64,000 nt of DNA from Candidatus Obscuribacterales bacterium (GCA_019750335.1 JAIEOQ010000004.1:1-64000); one strand, 5' to 3'. Numbered from the stretch's first letter, positions 8,186-16,625 are shown. Notes: a model not told the origin generated them from the letters alone. Translations and numbers: made by a program.

Positions 8186-8311
8186 ATGGCAGAGACAGTT
8201 GGTCAATGGTATTGGCTTATTTCGCTCATGGGTATTTGGGTCGTAGCTTCGCTTGGGATTGGCGCTAAAGCTATCTTTTTTGATCCAGACAAAAAAGCCG
8301 ACGATCAATAG
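8186..8311 (+). CDS. Small single-pass membrane protein, 41 aa
   Basis: The reading frame encodes a short N-terminus (MAETVGQW), one hydrophobic helix of about 20 residues ([20 protein letters not shown]) and a charged cytoplasmic-type tail (DPDKKADDQ). GAGG lies 5 bases before ATG and TATAAT lies upstream. Size and layout resemble small accessory subunits of membrane complexes, but I cannot assign a partner. It overlaps the 3' end of the convergent UspA gene by 7 bases. It could be an accidental frame; the hydrophobic segment, ribosome site and promoter argue for a real gene. Confidence 0.5.
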   Translation: MAETVGQWYWLISLMGIWVVASLGIGAKAIFFDPDKKADDQ

Positions 8312-8754
8312 CTTGTTTCTTTGATAATCTCAACCGAACATGGCGCATGGGCGACGACTGCTTGAGAAACACTGCCCAGCAGAAATCTTTGAAACCCGCT
8401 TCGCCCGTGAGAGCCTAAAACAATAAAATCGGCTTGCCAGCTGGCAGCTTTTTCGACGATTGCTTCTTTGACGCGTCCTTCTTTTACTTCGTAAGAAACA
8501 CGCTCTTTTCCGAATTTACTACTTAGTTTGTTCGCTATTTTGGTTGCCAATTTTTCGGCTGCCGAATTCAATTTTTTTTCGAAAGTGTAAGCCTCCGAAA
8601 TGGCGCTTGGATCCCAGCCGGCATAGTCGGGATGATAAGGCTCAACTACGGTAAAAACAAGAAACTGAGTACCCTCAGGCCAAGGTCTTTGTAAAACTGA
8701 GTCACAAGCAAATTGAGAGTGTGGCGAATCGTCTACTGACAGTAGGATTTTCAT
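8305..8754 (-). CDS. Universal stress protein (UspA family), single domain
   Basis: A 149-aa UspA-fold protein. The N-terminal strand is [10 protein letters not shown] with the usual Asp. The C-terminal ATP-binding motif G-S-H-G-R-S-G-F, then nine residues to G-S, occurs in [18 protein letters not shown], so it is likely an ATP-binding type. Such proteins are induced by starvation or stress and act in the cytoplasm. The gene starts 11 bases after the stop of the lipoprotein gene at 8766 and is probably cotranscribed with it. It belongs to the same family as the two-domain protein at 29.3 kb. Confidence 0.93.
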   Translation of the reverse strand: MKILLSVDDSPHSQFACDSVLQRPWPEGTQFLVFTVVEPYHPDYAGWDPSAISEAYTFEKKLNSAAEKLATKIANKLSSKFGKERVSYEVKEGRVKEAIVEKAASWQADFIVLGSHGRSGFQRFLLGSVSQAVVAHAPCSVEIIKETSY

Positions 8755-8765
8755 TGATAAATCTC

Positions 8766-9677
8766 TTATTGAAATTTGAGCGTTACGCTAAAGTCCGGTT
8801 TGGCTAAATAACTTGCTGGTTTTTCTTTCCAAAGACAGATGTGTAATTTAGCCGGCAGGTCTTTCAAGCTGAAATCTTTTACTGCATCATCGACAGAACG
8901 AAGTTCATTGCATGAACCGGAAGGTGAATCGGCTGTTATCGCTTGGAAGTTCTCACTTATTTCGATGACGGCATTCGGATACTTATTGATGTTGCTGCTT
9001 TGGCTCGGATCTACATACATATAGTTGTAACCGAAATCTTTTGCATTAAAAGCGGAAAGATCAAAATGAATATCTGAAAATTGAATCGGCGGCGAAACAA
9101 CTTGATTTGCCTGGTTGAAAATTTTCATGGTATCGATTGATATCTCTTCGCGAGCTTCAGCTGGATAAATGGTTGCTCGATCCGGTAACGGCATAACCGG
9201 AAAGTTTGACTGACTGAATTCTTGAATGGTGGGAAAACGGCCTGTATCCCAGCTGACAGATTTGATTTGAATGTAAGGAAATACAAGCAAAAAAGGATTG
9301 AGTATTAATCCCGATTCTTTTGAAAGCCCTGTAATTGCCGGAATGCCTTGATCGTAAAAGGCATATCCTTGCGCGCCCCACCAATCTTTGCCATCGGTAA
9401 TCCCGCCGAAGATCGTTTCGCTGGGTACATATGTTCCGTTTAGCAATTCGGGATGGTGAGCGATAAATTTTGCCCGTAGATTGAGAATCTCTTCTTTCTT
9501 TTTGCCGAGAAACTTGGCGGCGCCGTTATTGGAAATAGAAACAAGCTTACTTGTTGATTCGTTGCCGAGTTTGAGCTGATTTCCGGAGTCGGAGCCTGGA
9601 CCGCCAGAGCATGATTGCAGGCTAGCGATTAGAAAAATTAGGGGCATGAGCAAAGAGGGAAAGCGATGTTTATACAT
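8766..9677 (-). CDS. Putative lipoprotein, unknown function
   Basis: A 303-residue exported protein. The N-terminus has basic residues, a hydrophobic core ([10 protein letters not shown]) and a near-lipobox L-Q-S-C at residues 20-23, then a Gly/Ser-rich linker typical of lipoproteins. The mature part contains several aromatic patches ([15 protein letters not shown]), a repeat of Asn/Asp-rich loops and a final beta strand (FSVTLKFQ). A lipid-anchored envelope role is inferred from the N-terminus. No enzymatic motif is recognised. It lies between the ECF cassette membrane protein upstream and uspA downstream, all on the minus strand. Confidence 0.7.
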   Translation of the reverse strand: MYKHRFPSLLMPLIFLIASLQSCSGGPGSDSGNQLKLGNESTSKLVSISNNGAAKFLGKKKEEILNLRAKFIAHHPELLNGTYVPSETIFGGITDGKDWWGAQGYAFYDQGIPAITGLSKESGLILNPFLLVFPYIQIKSVSWDTGRFPTIQEFSQSNFPVMPLPDRATIYPAEAREEISIDTMKIFNQANQVVSPPIQFSDIHFDLSAFNAKDFGYNYMYVDPSQSSNINKYPNAVIEISENFQAITADSPSGSCNELRSVDDAVKDFSLKDLPAKLHICLWKEKPASYLAKPDFSVTLKFQ

Positions 9678-9688
9678 GCATGAATCTC

Positions 9689-9708
9689 TGATAGCGGGAC
9701 AGCTATCA
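9689..9708. repeat. Inverted repeat in the lipoprotein leader
   Basis: TGATAGC (9689-9695) and GCTATCA (9702-9708) around GGGACA form a 7-base perfect dyad, 12 bases upstream of the minus-strand lipoprotein start. It could be an operator or a weak hairpin between the ECF cassette and the lipoprotein gene. No T-run follows. Confidence 0.4.
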
Positions 9709-9738
9709 TGTTACAAAGACCGCTAGCCAGATACAAGA

Positions 9739-10506
9739 CTAATTCAATTGATTTTGGCGCAACTGTTTGAATATACCGCCGGCGCCTAAGAGGGCAAAGA
9801 GCATAAGCAAACGAATGCCAATCGCTGGCAAATTTCCGAAGAGGGGAATCTGGAGTATGGCGGCGCAAAGCAGAGAACCCAAGGTCAACTCGACAAAGCG
9901 AGACAAGTTTTTTCTGCTTGAAAACGATGCCGAAAATCCACTGACTAAAGCGATGCTGCGCCCGACCAGGGAAATTATTACCGATAATCCGGCAAGTAAA
10001 CTCAGCTGAGTTAAGGCGACGACAAGAATGCCAAGAGGCCAGTCAATGTAAGTGGAGAAAACCATGCGCGAGAAAGTAAGGATGATTGTAATGATCACTG
10101 CTCCGCTCAAAAGACTTTTCCAAAATTCTTGACGACAATTTGTTTCAGCTGCTCCTAAAGTTTTTGGAAAGATGCTCCATAAAAGTAAGCTGGAGAAAAG
10201 ACAGAACAAGAGTGAAGGTAAAAATGGTTGCCTTGTTTCCGCCCAGCGGCGCCATTGCAGAAAGGGGCGAAATCTTTCGTCGCCTTGATCATCGGCACTC
10301 AAAACCTCTTTCAGGTAACCTTTGCTTTGCAAAAAATCGTGCAAAGGACGCGGGACTCTTTCCGGTGCGTTGCCGAGAAAGGCATAAAATAAGATTTCCT
10401 GGTCTGTGTCTTTCTTCTCGTTTTGGGCGTTAGCGCCGCTATAGAAAGCGGACAGGGAAAGACAAAACAAAATCAATAAAGCGGCGTTCTTTGCTGATTT
10501 GTTCAT
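9739..10506 (-). CDS. Multi-pass membrane protein of the ECF sigma cassette
   Basis: 255 aa. It has a signal-peptide-like start (MNKSAKNAALLILFCLSLSAF, cleavage after GANA), a short extracytoplasmic region of about 70 residues (EILFYAFLGNAPERVPRPLH) and then about four hydrophobic segments. The start at 10506 is fixed by an ATGA overlap with the stop of the anti-sigma gene; a longer in-frame start would lie inside that gene and lose the signal peptide. Coupled translation with sigma and anti-sigma implies a role in sensing or signal transmission at the membrane, but this is inferred. The segment with GNAPERVPRPLHDFL looks like a conserved exposed loop. No family recognised. Confidence 0.65.
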   Translation of the reverse strand: MNKSAKNAALLILFCLSLSAFYSGANAQNEKKDTDQEILFYAFLGNAPERVPRPLHDFLQSKGYLKEVLSADDQGDERFRPFLQWRRWAETRQPFLPSLLFCLFSSLLLWSIFPKTLGAAETNCRQEFWKSLLSGAVIITIILTFSRMVFSTYIDWPLGILVVALTQLSLLAGLSVIISLVGRSIALVSGFSASFSSRKNLSRFVELTLGSLLCAAILQIPLFGNLPAIGIRLLMLFALLGAGGIFKQLRQNQLN

Positions 10507-10910
10507 GGCAGTTCTACCGATTTTTGATTGGCGGCGACAAGTAATAGTTTTAAGCTCAGTATGCCTACAAGACCGATTATCCAGGAGGCGAAATTCTCCC
10601 AATTATCCAAGGGCAAGTTCATCAATAAAGAAATAAATGCCACCAAAGATAATGGCAGTAGGAAATATTTATTTGTCGTGAGGTTTTGGCGGCGTTCCTC
10701 TTCAACTGAATTTAGAATCTTTTGGGTTAAGGATTCCGGTACGTCAAATTGAGGTAAGGATGAGGCAAGAATGGTAACCTCGCTTGATTGCATCTCCCAG
10801 CTGCGGCAGGCTTCGCACTCTAAGCGGTGCTCTTGCAAGAAGCTGCCGTCCGGCGCTGTACCTTGCTCAGTTAAAGTGCGAAATTGCAAACAGTCTTGTT
10901 CTTCACTCAT
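10503..10910 (-). CDS. Anti-sigma factor with zinc-finger (ZAS-like) motif
   Basis: 135 aa. The N-terminal domain has H-x3-C-x2-C (EHRLECEAC), the zinc-binding anti-sigma signature that grips ECF sigma factors. Two hydrophobic segments follow (FLLPLSLVAFISLLMNL and the region IIGLVGILSLKLLLVA), placing it in the inner membrane with the binding domain in the cytoplasm. The start at 10910 is preferred because GGTGAG lies a few bases upstream and the ATG overlaps the sigma stop (ATGAGTGA). An ATG 12 bases earlier is possible. It should hold the upstream-encoded sigma factor inactive until an envelope signal. Confidence 0.88.
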   Translation of the reverse strand: MSEEQDCLQFRTLTEQGTAPDGSFLQEHRLECEACRSWEMQSSEVTILASSLPQFDVPESLTQKILNSVEEERRQNLTTNKYFLLPLSLVAFISLLMNLPLDNWENFASWIIGLVGILSLKLLLVAANQKSVELP

Positions 10911-11508
10911 GTTTCTCACCATTTAATTGAATTTGTTTTTTTAATAACAAATTGCGCAGTTTTTCTCTGATTCTAAAAAGTAGCGATTTAATCGTTGTTT
11001 CCGGCTGCCCGGTTATGTTAGCTATATCGGTATAACTTAAATCATGTTGGTAGCGTAGTATGAACATCTGTCTATGTCGTGGCGAAAGATTTTGCATCGC
11101 GTCCATTAGCATTTGTTGTGAGAATTTCCATTCAATCTCTTTTTCCAGATCTTTATTGCTGCTTGGTTCAAGTGCTGGATTTTCGTTAAGTTCGTTATCC
11201 AGGGAATCCCAGTTCTGCTGCTTAATCTGTCGTAAATAATTAATTGTAGTATTCGAAGCGATTTTTAAAAGCCATGGTTTGAATTTTTCTTGCAGGCGAA
11301 AGCCGGACAATGCGCGAAAGGCTTTTAAAAAAGTCTCTTGGCTTAAATCGGCAGTTGCTTCATGGTTTTGCGTCATTTGATAGATCACGTTGTATACCAG
11401 CTTTTGATACTTTCTTACCAATATTTCAAAAGAACGTGAATCCCCCGACAAGGTGGAACGTACCAGTCGTGAATCATCTATTGGTTCTCTGTTCTCTTTG
11501 TTCAACAA
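10903..11508 (-). CDS. ECF-type RNA polymerase sigma factor
   Basis: 201 aa with the two domains of group 4 sigma factors. Region 2 (residues about 22-90) contains FEILVRKYQKLVYNVIYQM and DLSQETFLKAFRAL. Region 4 (about 130-185) has LSPRHRQMFILRYQHDLSY and a helix-turn-helix IANITGQPETTIKSLLFRIR. It reads from a TTG start with AGGA 4 bases upstream; the tandem second TTG is also possible. A weak start fits a protein needed at low level. Downstream overlap with the zinc-finger anti-sigma gene forms the classic pair. The gene upstream is CpxP/Spy-like, so envelope or metal stress is a plausible signal. Confidence 0.93.
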   Translation of the reverse strand: MLNKENREPIDDSRLVRSTLSGDSRSFEILVRKYQKLVYNVIYQMTQNHEATADLSQETFLKAFRALSGFRLQEKFKPWLLKIASNTTINYLRQIKQQNWDSLDNELNENPALEPSSNKDLEKEIEWKFSQQMLMDAMQNLSPRHRQMFILRYQHDLSYTDIANITGQPETTIKSLLFRIREKLRNLLLKKQIQLNGEKHE

Positions 11509-11558
11509 TTTTTCCTGGCATTCCCCGTGAATCAGTTTCTCATATATTCCGGTTTGGT

Positions 11559-11589
11559 GGCAGTGCCGGAATTTATTTCCGACACTGCC
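11559..11589. promoter_or_regulatory. Strong hairpin between cpxP-like and sigma genes
   Basis: GGCAGTGCCGGAA (11559-11571) and TTCCGACACTGCC (11577-11589) pair over 13 positions with one mismatch around TTTAT. It lies just after the stop of the CpxP-like gene on the minus strand and ends about 50 bases before the sigma start. There is no T-run, so it is more likely a processing or attenuating stem that lowers sigma expression relative to the first gene, or protects the upstream mRNA. Confidence 0.6.
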
Positions 11590-11597
11590 AAGTCAAT

Positions 11598-12080
11598 CTA
11601 GTCTTTGAGAAAACCGACAAGCAATTTCGGTCTGGCGCCGCCGGTGATCAAATCCGAGATTCGTCCATGAATTTTTTGACGTTGTTCGGGGGAAAGAATT
11701 TTGCGGGCTGCTAATGCAGAAGCAACTCGAGTGTCCATTATCTTATTGTGCAATTCTCGTAAATTTTGCACTTTATTGGTTATGGCTTGTTCTTCGGTGT
11801 TGCTGTCGGCGATCATACCGGATAGCTCAAGCATCCCTTGGCGTAGCTTTTCGCGTTCCGGTCTGGTTTGCTCCTGGGTGTCAGCAAAAATCTTGCTCAA
11901 TTTGTCGCGCTGTTCATCCGAGGCGTTTATCCGATTGAAAAATCGCTTGGAAATGAACTTGCGTACTGAAATCTCAAAATCTTTATCGATTAACTGAGTA
12001 TTGCTTTCCGGTGGGTTGGCGAAGGCGGATAAAGGTGCCAATAAGGTAATTGACAATGAGAGTAACAATTGTTTGTGCAT
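11598..12080 (-). CDS. Spy/CpxP-like periplasmic protein
   Basis: 160 aa with a signal peptide ending around SAFA (residues 18-21). The mature protein is helical and charged. It has a stretch INASDEQRDKLSKIFADTQ and the family-typical LSPEQRQKIHGR near the C-terminus, which marks the Spy/CpxP/CnrX-like periplasmic chaperones and metal sensors (LTxxQ-like repeats). The start has GGGAG 7 bases upstream. It is first in line before the ECF sigma, anti-sigma and membrane protein genes. In other bacteria such periplasmic proteins bind misfolded protein or metal and feed back on a stress sigma or kinase. That regulatory role here is inferred. Confidence 0.75.
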   Translation of the reverse strand: MHKQLLLSLSITLLAPLSAFANPPESNTQLIDKDFEISVRKFISKRFFNRINASDEQRDKLSKIFADTQEQTRPEREKLRQGMLELSGMIADSNTEEQAITNKVQNLRELHNKIMDTRVASALAARKILSPEQRQKIHGRISDLITGGARPKLLVGFLKD

Positions 12081-12120
12081 TGGTCGTCTCCCGATGTGTA
12101 AATCCAGTCACATTTACCAA

Positions 12121-12150
12121 TACAAAAGCAGTTGCAAAAAGTTTCGTTCC
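12121..12150 (-). promoter_or_regulatory. Candidate ECF promoter before the CpxP-like gene
   Basis: On the minus strand GGAAC (12150-12146) resembles the -35 box of RpoE-type ECF promoters. It sits in the 76-base gap between aroB and the CpxP-like start. About 16 bases on, GCTTTTGTAT is a weak -10 candidate. If real, the sigma would control its own cassette. Confidence 0.25.
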
Positions 12151-12156
12151 TGAATA

Positions 12157-13305
12157 TTAAATATGTTCGCCCAGCTCTTGTAGAGTAATTTGGGTAGCCA
12201 AATTTACTTTGCCGAGTCGTTCTTCGGGTAGCACAAATCTAATTGCATCGCCTTGGCGTTTCTTGTCGCTGGACATGGCATTTAGTAATGTTTGACGTGA
12301 GAGTTCTTCTGGGTAGGATTTGTCCAGTCCGAGCTTTTCCAGAAGTAGCGTAAAACGTTCTATCTCGGCTTGGGCGATTAAATTGCGGCTCTGAGCAAGC
12401 TTAAGGGCAAAATGGCAACCGCTAGCTACTGCTTGACCGTGACTAATTTGAAAGTTGGAAGCTTTTTCTAAGGCATGACCGAGTGTGTGCCCCAGATTCA
12501 AGCAGCGGCGGAGTCTACTTTCATGGGGATCTTTTAAAACAACAGCCATTTTCATCTGAATACAGGAAGCGATGAGCGGTAGCAACGAAGGATCGTTCCA
12601 GGATATGTTTGTCGTAAAATTGTTTTCCAGAACTTTCAAAAGCGGAAGATGCCCGCTTTTATATTCTGTCTCTTCTTCAACGGTGCTTTCAATTAAAGCG
12701 TATTTGACTATTTCACCCATACCGGATTTCCGCTCGCTTTCAGGCAGGGTAGAAAGATATTCAGGATCGATAATTACAATTTCGGGAAAATAAAAACTGC
12801 CAGCTAAATTTTTGCCGTGCTCTAAGTTAATCGCAGTTTTACCGCCGATGGCGGCATCGACTTGGGCTAATAAAGTGGTCGGACAAAGAGCCAGTTTGAT
12901 ACCGCGTAAATAAGTAGCCGCGGCAAACCCGCCGATGTCGCTTACCGCTCCGCCGCCAAGGGCTAATATCCAGTCTTCACGGCTGAATTCAGACTGCTGT
13001 AAATAAGACCATATTTTAGTAAGTTCAGCTGTTGATTTTGCTGACTCGCCAGCCGGCAGAATCAAAACATGTGCTTCCAGACTTTGTTCGCTAAGAACGC
13101 TTTTCAGCTCCGCAAGCCAAGTCTCCGGTAGTCCGGGCTGATGAAGAATTAAAACCTTATTGCCGGTAGCGATTTGTTTGAGAATCTTGCCGGTCCGTAA
13201 ACGACTTTCCGGACCGATGTCCACTCTTTGCGCCAGAGTGAGATTGCTTTTAAAGAGCATTGTATAAGCCGCATCGCTCTTTCCCGGCTGCAAGCGTATT
13301 CTCAT
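12157..13305 (-). CDS. aroB: 3-dehydroquinate synthase
   Basis: Second step of the shikimate pathway: DAHP to 3-dehydroquinate, using NAD+ and a divalent metal. The 382-aa protein shows the NAD-binding LALGGGAVSDIGGFAAATY, the substrate loop PTTLLAQVDAAIGGKTAIN and metal ligands in GEIVKYALIE and the histidine-rich RRCLNLGHTLGHALE. The start at 13305 forms an ATGA overlap with the aroC stop; a start 21 bases earlier would lie inside aroC. It is translationally coupled to aroC in an aroC-aroB operon running away from aroA. Confidence 0.95.
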   Translation of the reverse strand: MRIRLQPGKSDAAYTMLFKSNLTLAQRVDIGPESRLRTGKILKQIATGNKVLILHQPGLPETWLAELKSVLSEQSLEAHVLILPAGESAKSTAELTKIWSYLQQSEFSREDWILALGGGAVSDIGGFAAATYLRGIKLALCPTTLLAQVDAAIGGKTAINLEHGKNLAGSFYFPEIVIIDPEYLSTLPESERKSGMGEIVKYALIESTVEEETEYKSGHLPLLKVLENNFTTNISWNDPSLLPLIASCIQMKMAVVLKDPHESRLRRCLNLGHTLGHALEKASNFQISHGQAVASGCHFALKLAQSRNLIAQAEIERFTLLLEKLGLDKSYPEELSRQTLLNAMSSDKKRQGDAIRFVLPEERLGKVNLATQITLQELGEHI

Positions 13306-14510
13306 TTTAGCTCCGGAGCTGAGCAAAATTGTTTGTGAGCCATTAAGGATGTTTGAATATCGCTTAAATTATCGCCGCCGAATTTCTGCAGTATCTCTCG
13401 GGCTAAAACAAATGCCACCATCGCTTTTGCCACGACTGCCGCTGACGGTACGGCGCAAACGTCAGATCTTTCGTAGTGGGCCGTATCCTCCTTAAAGTCC
13501 GGAAAGGAGAGAGAGGGTAAACCCTTATTTAGGGTGGAGAGCGGTTTCATATAGGCGCGCAATTTCAGGCGTGATCCGTTGGTCATGCCGCCTTCCATAC
13601 CACCGGCATGATTGGTTTTTCGCGTAAAAGGAAGCTGTTCCTGATCGCCGGCCGGGTAGAGAGCATCATGTACTTGTGAGCCAGGCAAACCAGCGGCTAA
13701 AATGCCGTCGCCGATTTCAACTGCTTTGATTGCTTGAATGCTCATTAATGCTTGAGCTAGTTTGCCGTCTAATTTCTCATCCCATTGGCTGTAGCTGCCC
13801 AGTCCGATTGGCAGTCCATCGACAAGAACTTCAACCGTGCCGCCTAAGCTGTCGCCCTTTTGCCAGGCTGACTTAACAGCCTCTTGCATCTGTTCAGTGA
13901 CTTGCGGATCGAGACAACGCATGGCCGAGGCGTTAGCGCGCTTTTCCAATTCAGTCAGGGGGAATGCATCTGTTTGACTGGTAGACTGGACCGGACCGCA
14001 AGCTACAACATGGGCAAAAAGTGTTATGTCGAGAGTTTCAAGCAGTTGCTGGCAAATGGCGCCGGCTGCCACTCTGGCTGCTGTTTCGCGTGCGCTTGCT
14101 CGTTCAAGAACATTGCGCACGTCCTTTTGTTTGAACTTCAAAGTGCCGGCTAAATCAGCATGACCTGGACGAAAAGTTTTAATGCTTTTCTTTTCCAGTT
14201 CTGCTTGCACTTCCGGATTATCTCTATCTATCGGGAGGCTAGACATGACATGTTGCCAGTTGACAAAATCTTTATTAGTTATGCTCAGGGCGATTGGCGC
14301 ACCGGTGGTGATACCATGCCTGACGCCGCCTGTTATCTCGGCCGTATCTGTCTCGATTTTTTGACGGTTGCTGCGTCCATAGCCTTGTTGGCGTTGTTTA
14401 AGCTCATTCTCCAAGCCGTCCATGCGTAAAGACAGCCCGCAAGGAAAACCGTCAAGAATAACAGTTAGTGCTTGTCCGTGGGATTCGCCAGCCGAAAGAA
14501 AGCGCAACAT
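13302..14510 (-). CDS. aroC: Chorismate synthase
   Basis: Final step of the shikimate pathway: EPSP to chorismate with reduced FMN. The 402-aa protein carries SAGESHGQAL at the N-terminus, RPGHADLAG, the arginine-rich ERASARETAARVAAGA and the late DVCAVPSAAVVAKAMVAF, all family marks. ATG 14510 gives the usual M-L-R-F-L-S-A-G-E-S-H-G beginning; an ATG 18 bases upstream has no ribosome site. The gene is divergent from aroA across about 80 bases, which must hold both promoters, and overlaps aroB by 4 bases. Confidence 0.95.
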   Translation of the reverse strand: MLRFLSAGESHGQALTVILDGFPCGLSLRMDGLENELKQRQQGYGRSNRQKIETDTAEITGGVRHGITTGAPIALSITNKDFVNWQHVMSSLPIDRDNPEVQAELEKKSIKTFRPGHADLAGTLKFKQKDVRNVLERASARETAARVAAGAICQQLLETLDITLFAHVVACGPVQSTSQTDAFPLTELEKRANASAMRCLDPQVTEQMQEAVKSAWQKGDSLGGTVEVLVDGLPIGLGSYSQWDEKLDGKLAQALMSIQAIKAVEIGDGILAAGLPGSQVHDALYPAGDQEQLPFTRKTNHAGGMEGGMTNGSRLKLRAYMKPLSTLNKGLPSLSFPDFKEDTAHYERSDVCAVPSAAVVAKAMVAFVLAREILQKFGGDNLSDIQTSLMAHKQFCSAPELK

Positions 14511-14590
14511 CAGCTTATAAACCAACAATCTAAAGAATCGACATTGATCTTACAATAAGGATGGCGGATTGACTGCGGAGATGAGCAAAT

Positions 14591-15871
14591 TTGACTAGGC
14601 TTAAAGGGCGCTTGCAAGTGCCCGGTGATAAATCAATCTCCCATCGTGCCTTAATTTTTGCCGCTTTGAGCAAAGGAAAGACGCAAATTTCAGGACTTTC
14701 TTCAGCGGTTGACTGCTTGAGTACTGTCGCCTGCTTGAAAACGGTCGGGTTGGACATTGACGTCAAGGGGTCGGCTGATATCTGTATAAACGCAAAGGGA
14801 TTGGAGTCTCTTGTTTCTCCGTCTGCTGTTTTAGATGCGGCAAATAGCGGCACGACTATGCGTTTGCTTTCCGGATTAATGGCCGGTAGTAAATTTTCTT
14901 GTTGTTTTGATGGAGACGCTTCTTTGCGTCGCCGACCGATGGGCCGCTTGCTTGACCCGCTTAGGGCAATGGGTGCAACTGTCGAGTATGAAAACGTTGA
15001 AGGCGGCGCGCTCTTTCGGCTCATCGGTGGCAATCTTGTTGGCAAAGAGTTTCATTTAGATGTTGCTTCAGCTCAATTACAAACAGCATTACTTTTAGCC
15101 GGTTTGCAAGCCTCGGGCAAAACGACGATTGTTTTGCCTGGGTTAGTGCGTGACCATACGACCAGGCTTTTTAAGCATATCGGTGTGCCTTTAGAACAAA
15201 CAGCAGCCAATACTGCTGCCGTAACGAAGCTTTCGGCTCCAATTTCTCCTTTTGTTCTAAAAATACCGGGTGATATTTCGTCGGCTGCTTTTTTTATGGT
15301 GGCAGCCGCTTGTTTGCCTGGCTCCGAGATTGTATTGACTAATTTGGGGCTCAACCCAGGGCGCTGTTTAATAATTGATGTTCTCCAAGAGATGGGAGCC
15401 CACATCGAAATACTTAGCAGGCGCGAGGAAGGTGGTGAACCGGTAGGCGACGTACTCGTTCGTTATAACGGACTTTTGTCCGGTGCAACTATCGACGGCA
15501 AACGGCTAGCGTCCGGTGTCGATGAGATTCCGGTGTTGTCTTTGGCCGGTGCCCTATGCGGCGGGACTTTTTTAGTGCGCGACGCTGCTGAGTTAAAAGT
15601 TAAAGAGAGCGATCGACTAGCTTCTTTGATTACTAATCTTAGTCAGGCTGGAGTCGCTATTGTTCAGGAAGGCGACGGATTCAAGATTAATGGAGCTAAT
15701 AAAATTAAAGGTGGCTCTTTCTGGAAATCAAATGGCGATCATCGGATGGCCATGACCGGAATTATTGCCGATCTTCTTAGCCAAGAAGAAATTGCAGTCG
15801 ATGATCGAGAGTGCATCGTTGTTTCTTATCCGAGCTTTCTTGCTGATTTATCGGCTCTTTCGCTTGGTTGA
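14591..15871 (+). CDS. aroA: 3-phosphoshikimate 1-carboxyvinyltransferase (EPSP synthase)
   Basis: Makes EPSP from shikimate-3-phosphate and phosphoenolpyruvate. The 426-aa protein has VPGDKSISHRAL, NSGTTMRLLSG, RRPMGRLLDPLRAMGA, VKESDRLASL and NGDHRMAMTG, covering both substrate sites. The glyphosate-site sequence is the NSGTTMRL form. The only reasonable start is TTG at 14591, with GGAG about 10 bases upstream. Its end overlaps the convergent peptidase gene by 24 bases. Together with aroC-aroB it gives three of the seven shikimate steps. Confidence 0.95.
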   Translation: MTRLKGRLQVPGDKSISHRALIFAALSKGKTQISGLSSAVDCLSTVACLKTVGLDIDVKGSADICINAKGLESLVSPSAVLDAANSGTTMRLLSGLMAGSKFSCCFDGDASLRRRPMGRLLDPLRAMGATVEYENVEGGALFRLIGGNLVGKEFHLDVASAQLQTALLLAGLQASGKTTIVLPGLVRDHTTRLFKHIGVPLEQTAANTAAVTKLSAPISPFVLKIPGDISSAAFFMVAAACLPGSEIVLTNLGLNPGRCLIIDVLQEMGAHIEILSRREEGGEPVGDVLVRYNGLLSGATIDGKRLASGVDEIPVLSLAGALCGGTFLVRDAAELKVKESDRLASLITNLSQAGVAIVQEGDGFKINGANKIKGGSFWKSNGDHRMAMTGIIADLLSQEEIAVDDRECIVVSYPSFLADLSALSLG

Positions 15872-16540
15872 ATTGGATTTGGTTTTTTCCTGAAACAAAT
15901 TGCCGGCACCTTTTCTTTTCGGTATTGTGGTCAGGGATTTGCCATGATCTTTATAACTCTTATTTGCTTTGCCGAAGTCCGAAGCTTTAACTTCAATGAT
16001 ATCCAGCGGTTCTTTGCAATAAATACAGAAATGGCAGGCGGCTTCAAGAGCCAGACGAGTCAACTCTCTGCCATCGCTGATGGTGTCGTATGTGGCGTAA
16101 AGACAGCCGAGTGAATAATCAGAACCGGCGCCTTTCGCTGCATAATTGGGATATTCGGTAACGCTCAGATTATTGGATATGCCATAAATGCTGGTGGCAG
16201 TTACGATTAAAAAGACGTTGTAAATGCCGGCATAAGTTTCTTTGCCTGTGTCCACCAGGGTGTATTGTTTTTTCAGTTCGGCGTATAGTTCAAGAAAAAA
16301 TTGAAAAACATCGGCACGCGAGCTGAATTTGTTTTCCATTATTTTGTGATTGGAATGGTGAAGATGCTCCAATACGTTATCCAAAAGTGAATAACCGCTG
16401 GTGGCTAAATAAGCGTGCTTCAATTTAATGATTTTACCGGCGTTGACAAGGTCGGTAAAATACTCATTACCGAAGGTAGTTATGCGATCGGCGCCGAGAA
16501 AAATTCGCCCGCCCTTCTTGACTGCTACCAATATTGTCAT
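15848..16540 (-). CDS. HslV/proteasome-like Ntn-hydrolase, orphan
   Basis: 230 aa. After removal of Met the chain begins T-I-L-V-A-V-K-K-G-G, and the Asp of LGADRITTFG falls at position 17. These match the Thr1 nucleophile and Asp17 of proteasome beta subunits and HslV. A lysine at position 35 (AGKIIKL) is close to the catalytic Lys33. The strand AYLATSGYSLLDNVLEHL matches the next HslV/proteasome segment. The last 40 residues are a basic, Ser/Thr-rich tail not found in HslV. The start at 16540 exposes the Thr; GGAG lies about 11 bases before it. No HslU, ARC/Mpa or partner subunit is in the window, so whether it forms a ring protease is unknown. It could also be another Ntn hydrolase of this fold. 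Confidence 0.8.
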   Translation of the reverse strand: MTILVAVKKGGRIFLGADRITTFGNEYFTDLVNAGKIIKLKHAYLATSGYSLLDNVLEHLHHSNHKIMENKFSSRADVFQFFLELYAELKKQYTLVDTGKETYAGIYNVFLIVTATSIYGISNNLSVTEYPNYAAKGAGSDYSLGCLYATYDTISDGRELTRLALEAACHFCIYCKEPLDIIEVKASDFGKANKSYKDHGKSLTTIPKRKGAGNLFQEKTKSNSTKRKSR

Positions 16541-16625
16541 TAATGTAAGATCTCCTGCTTTGCCTGGATGAAACAAAAACGATAGACTTACGTCAAACTA
16601 CTAGATTACTGGAGTTAGCAATCGG

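Noticed and set aside
14530..15045. Reading frame opposite aroA
   Set aside because: Low-complexity composition, no ribosome site, and complete overlap with a conserved gene.
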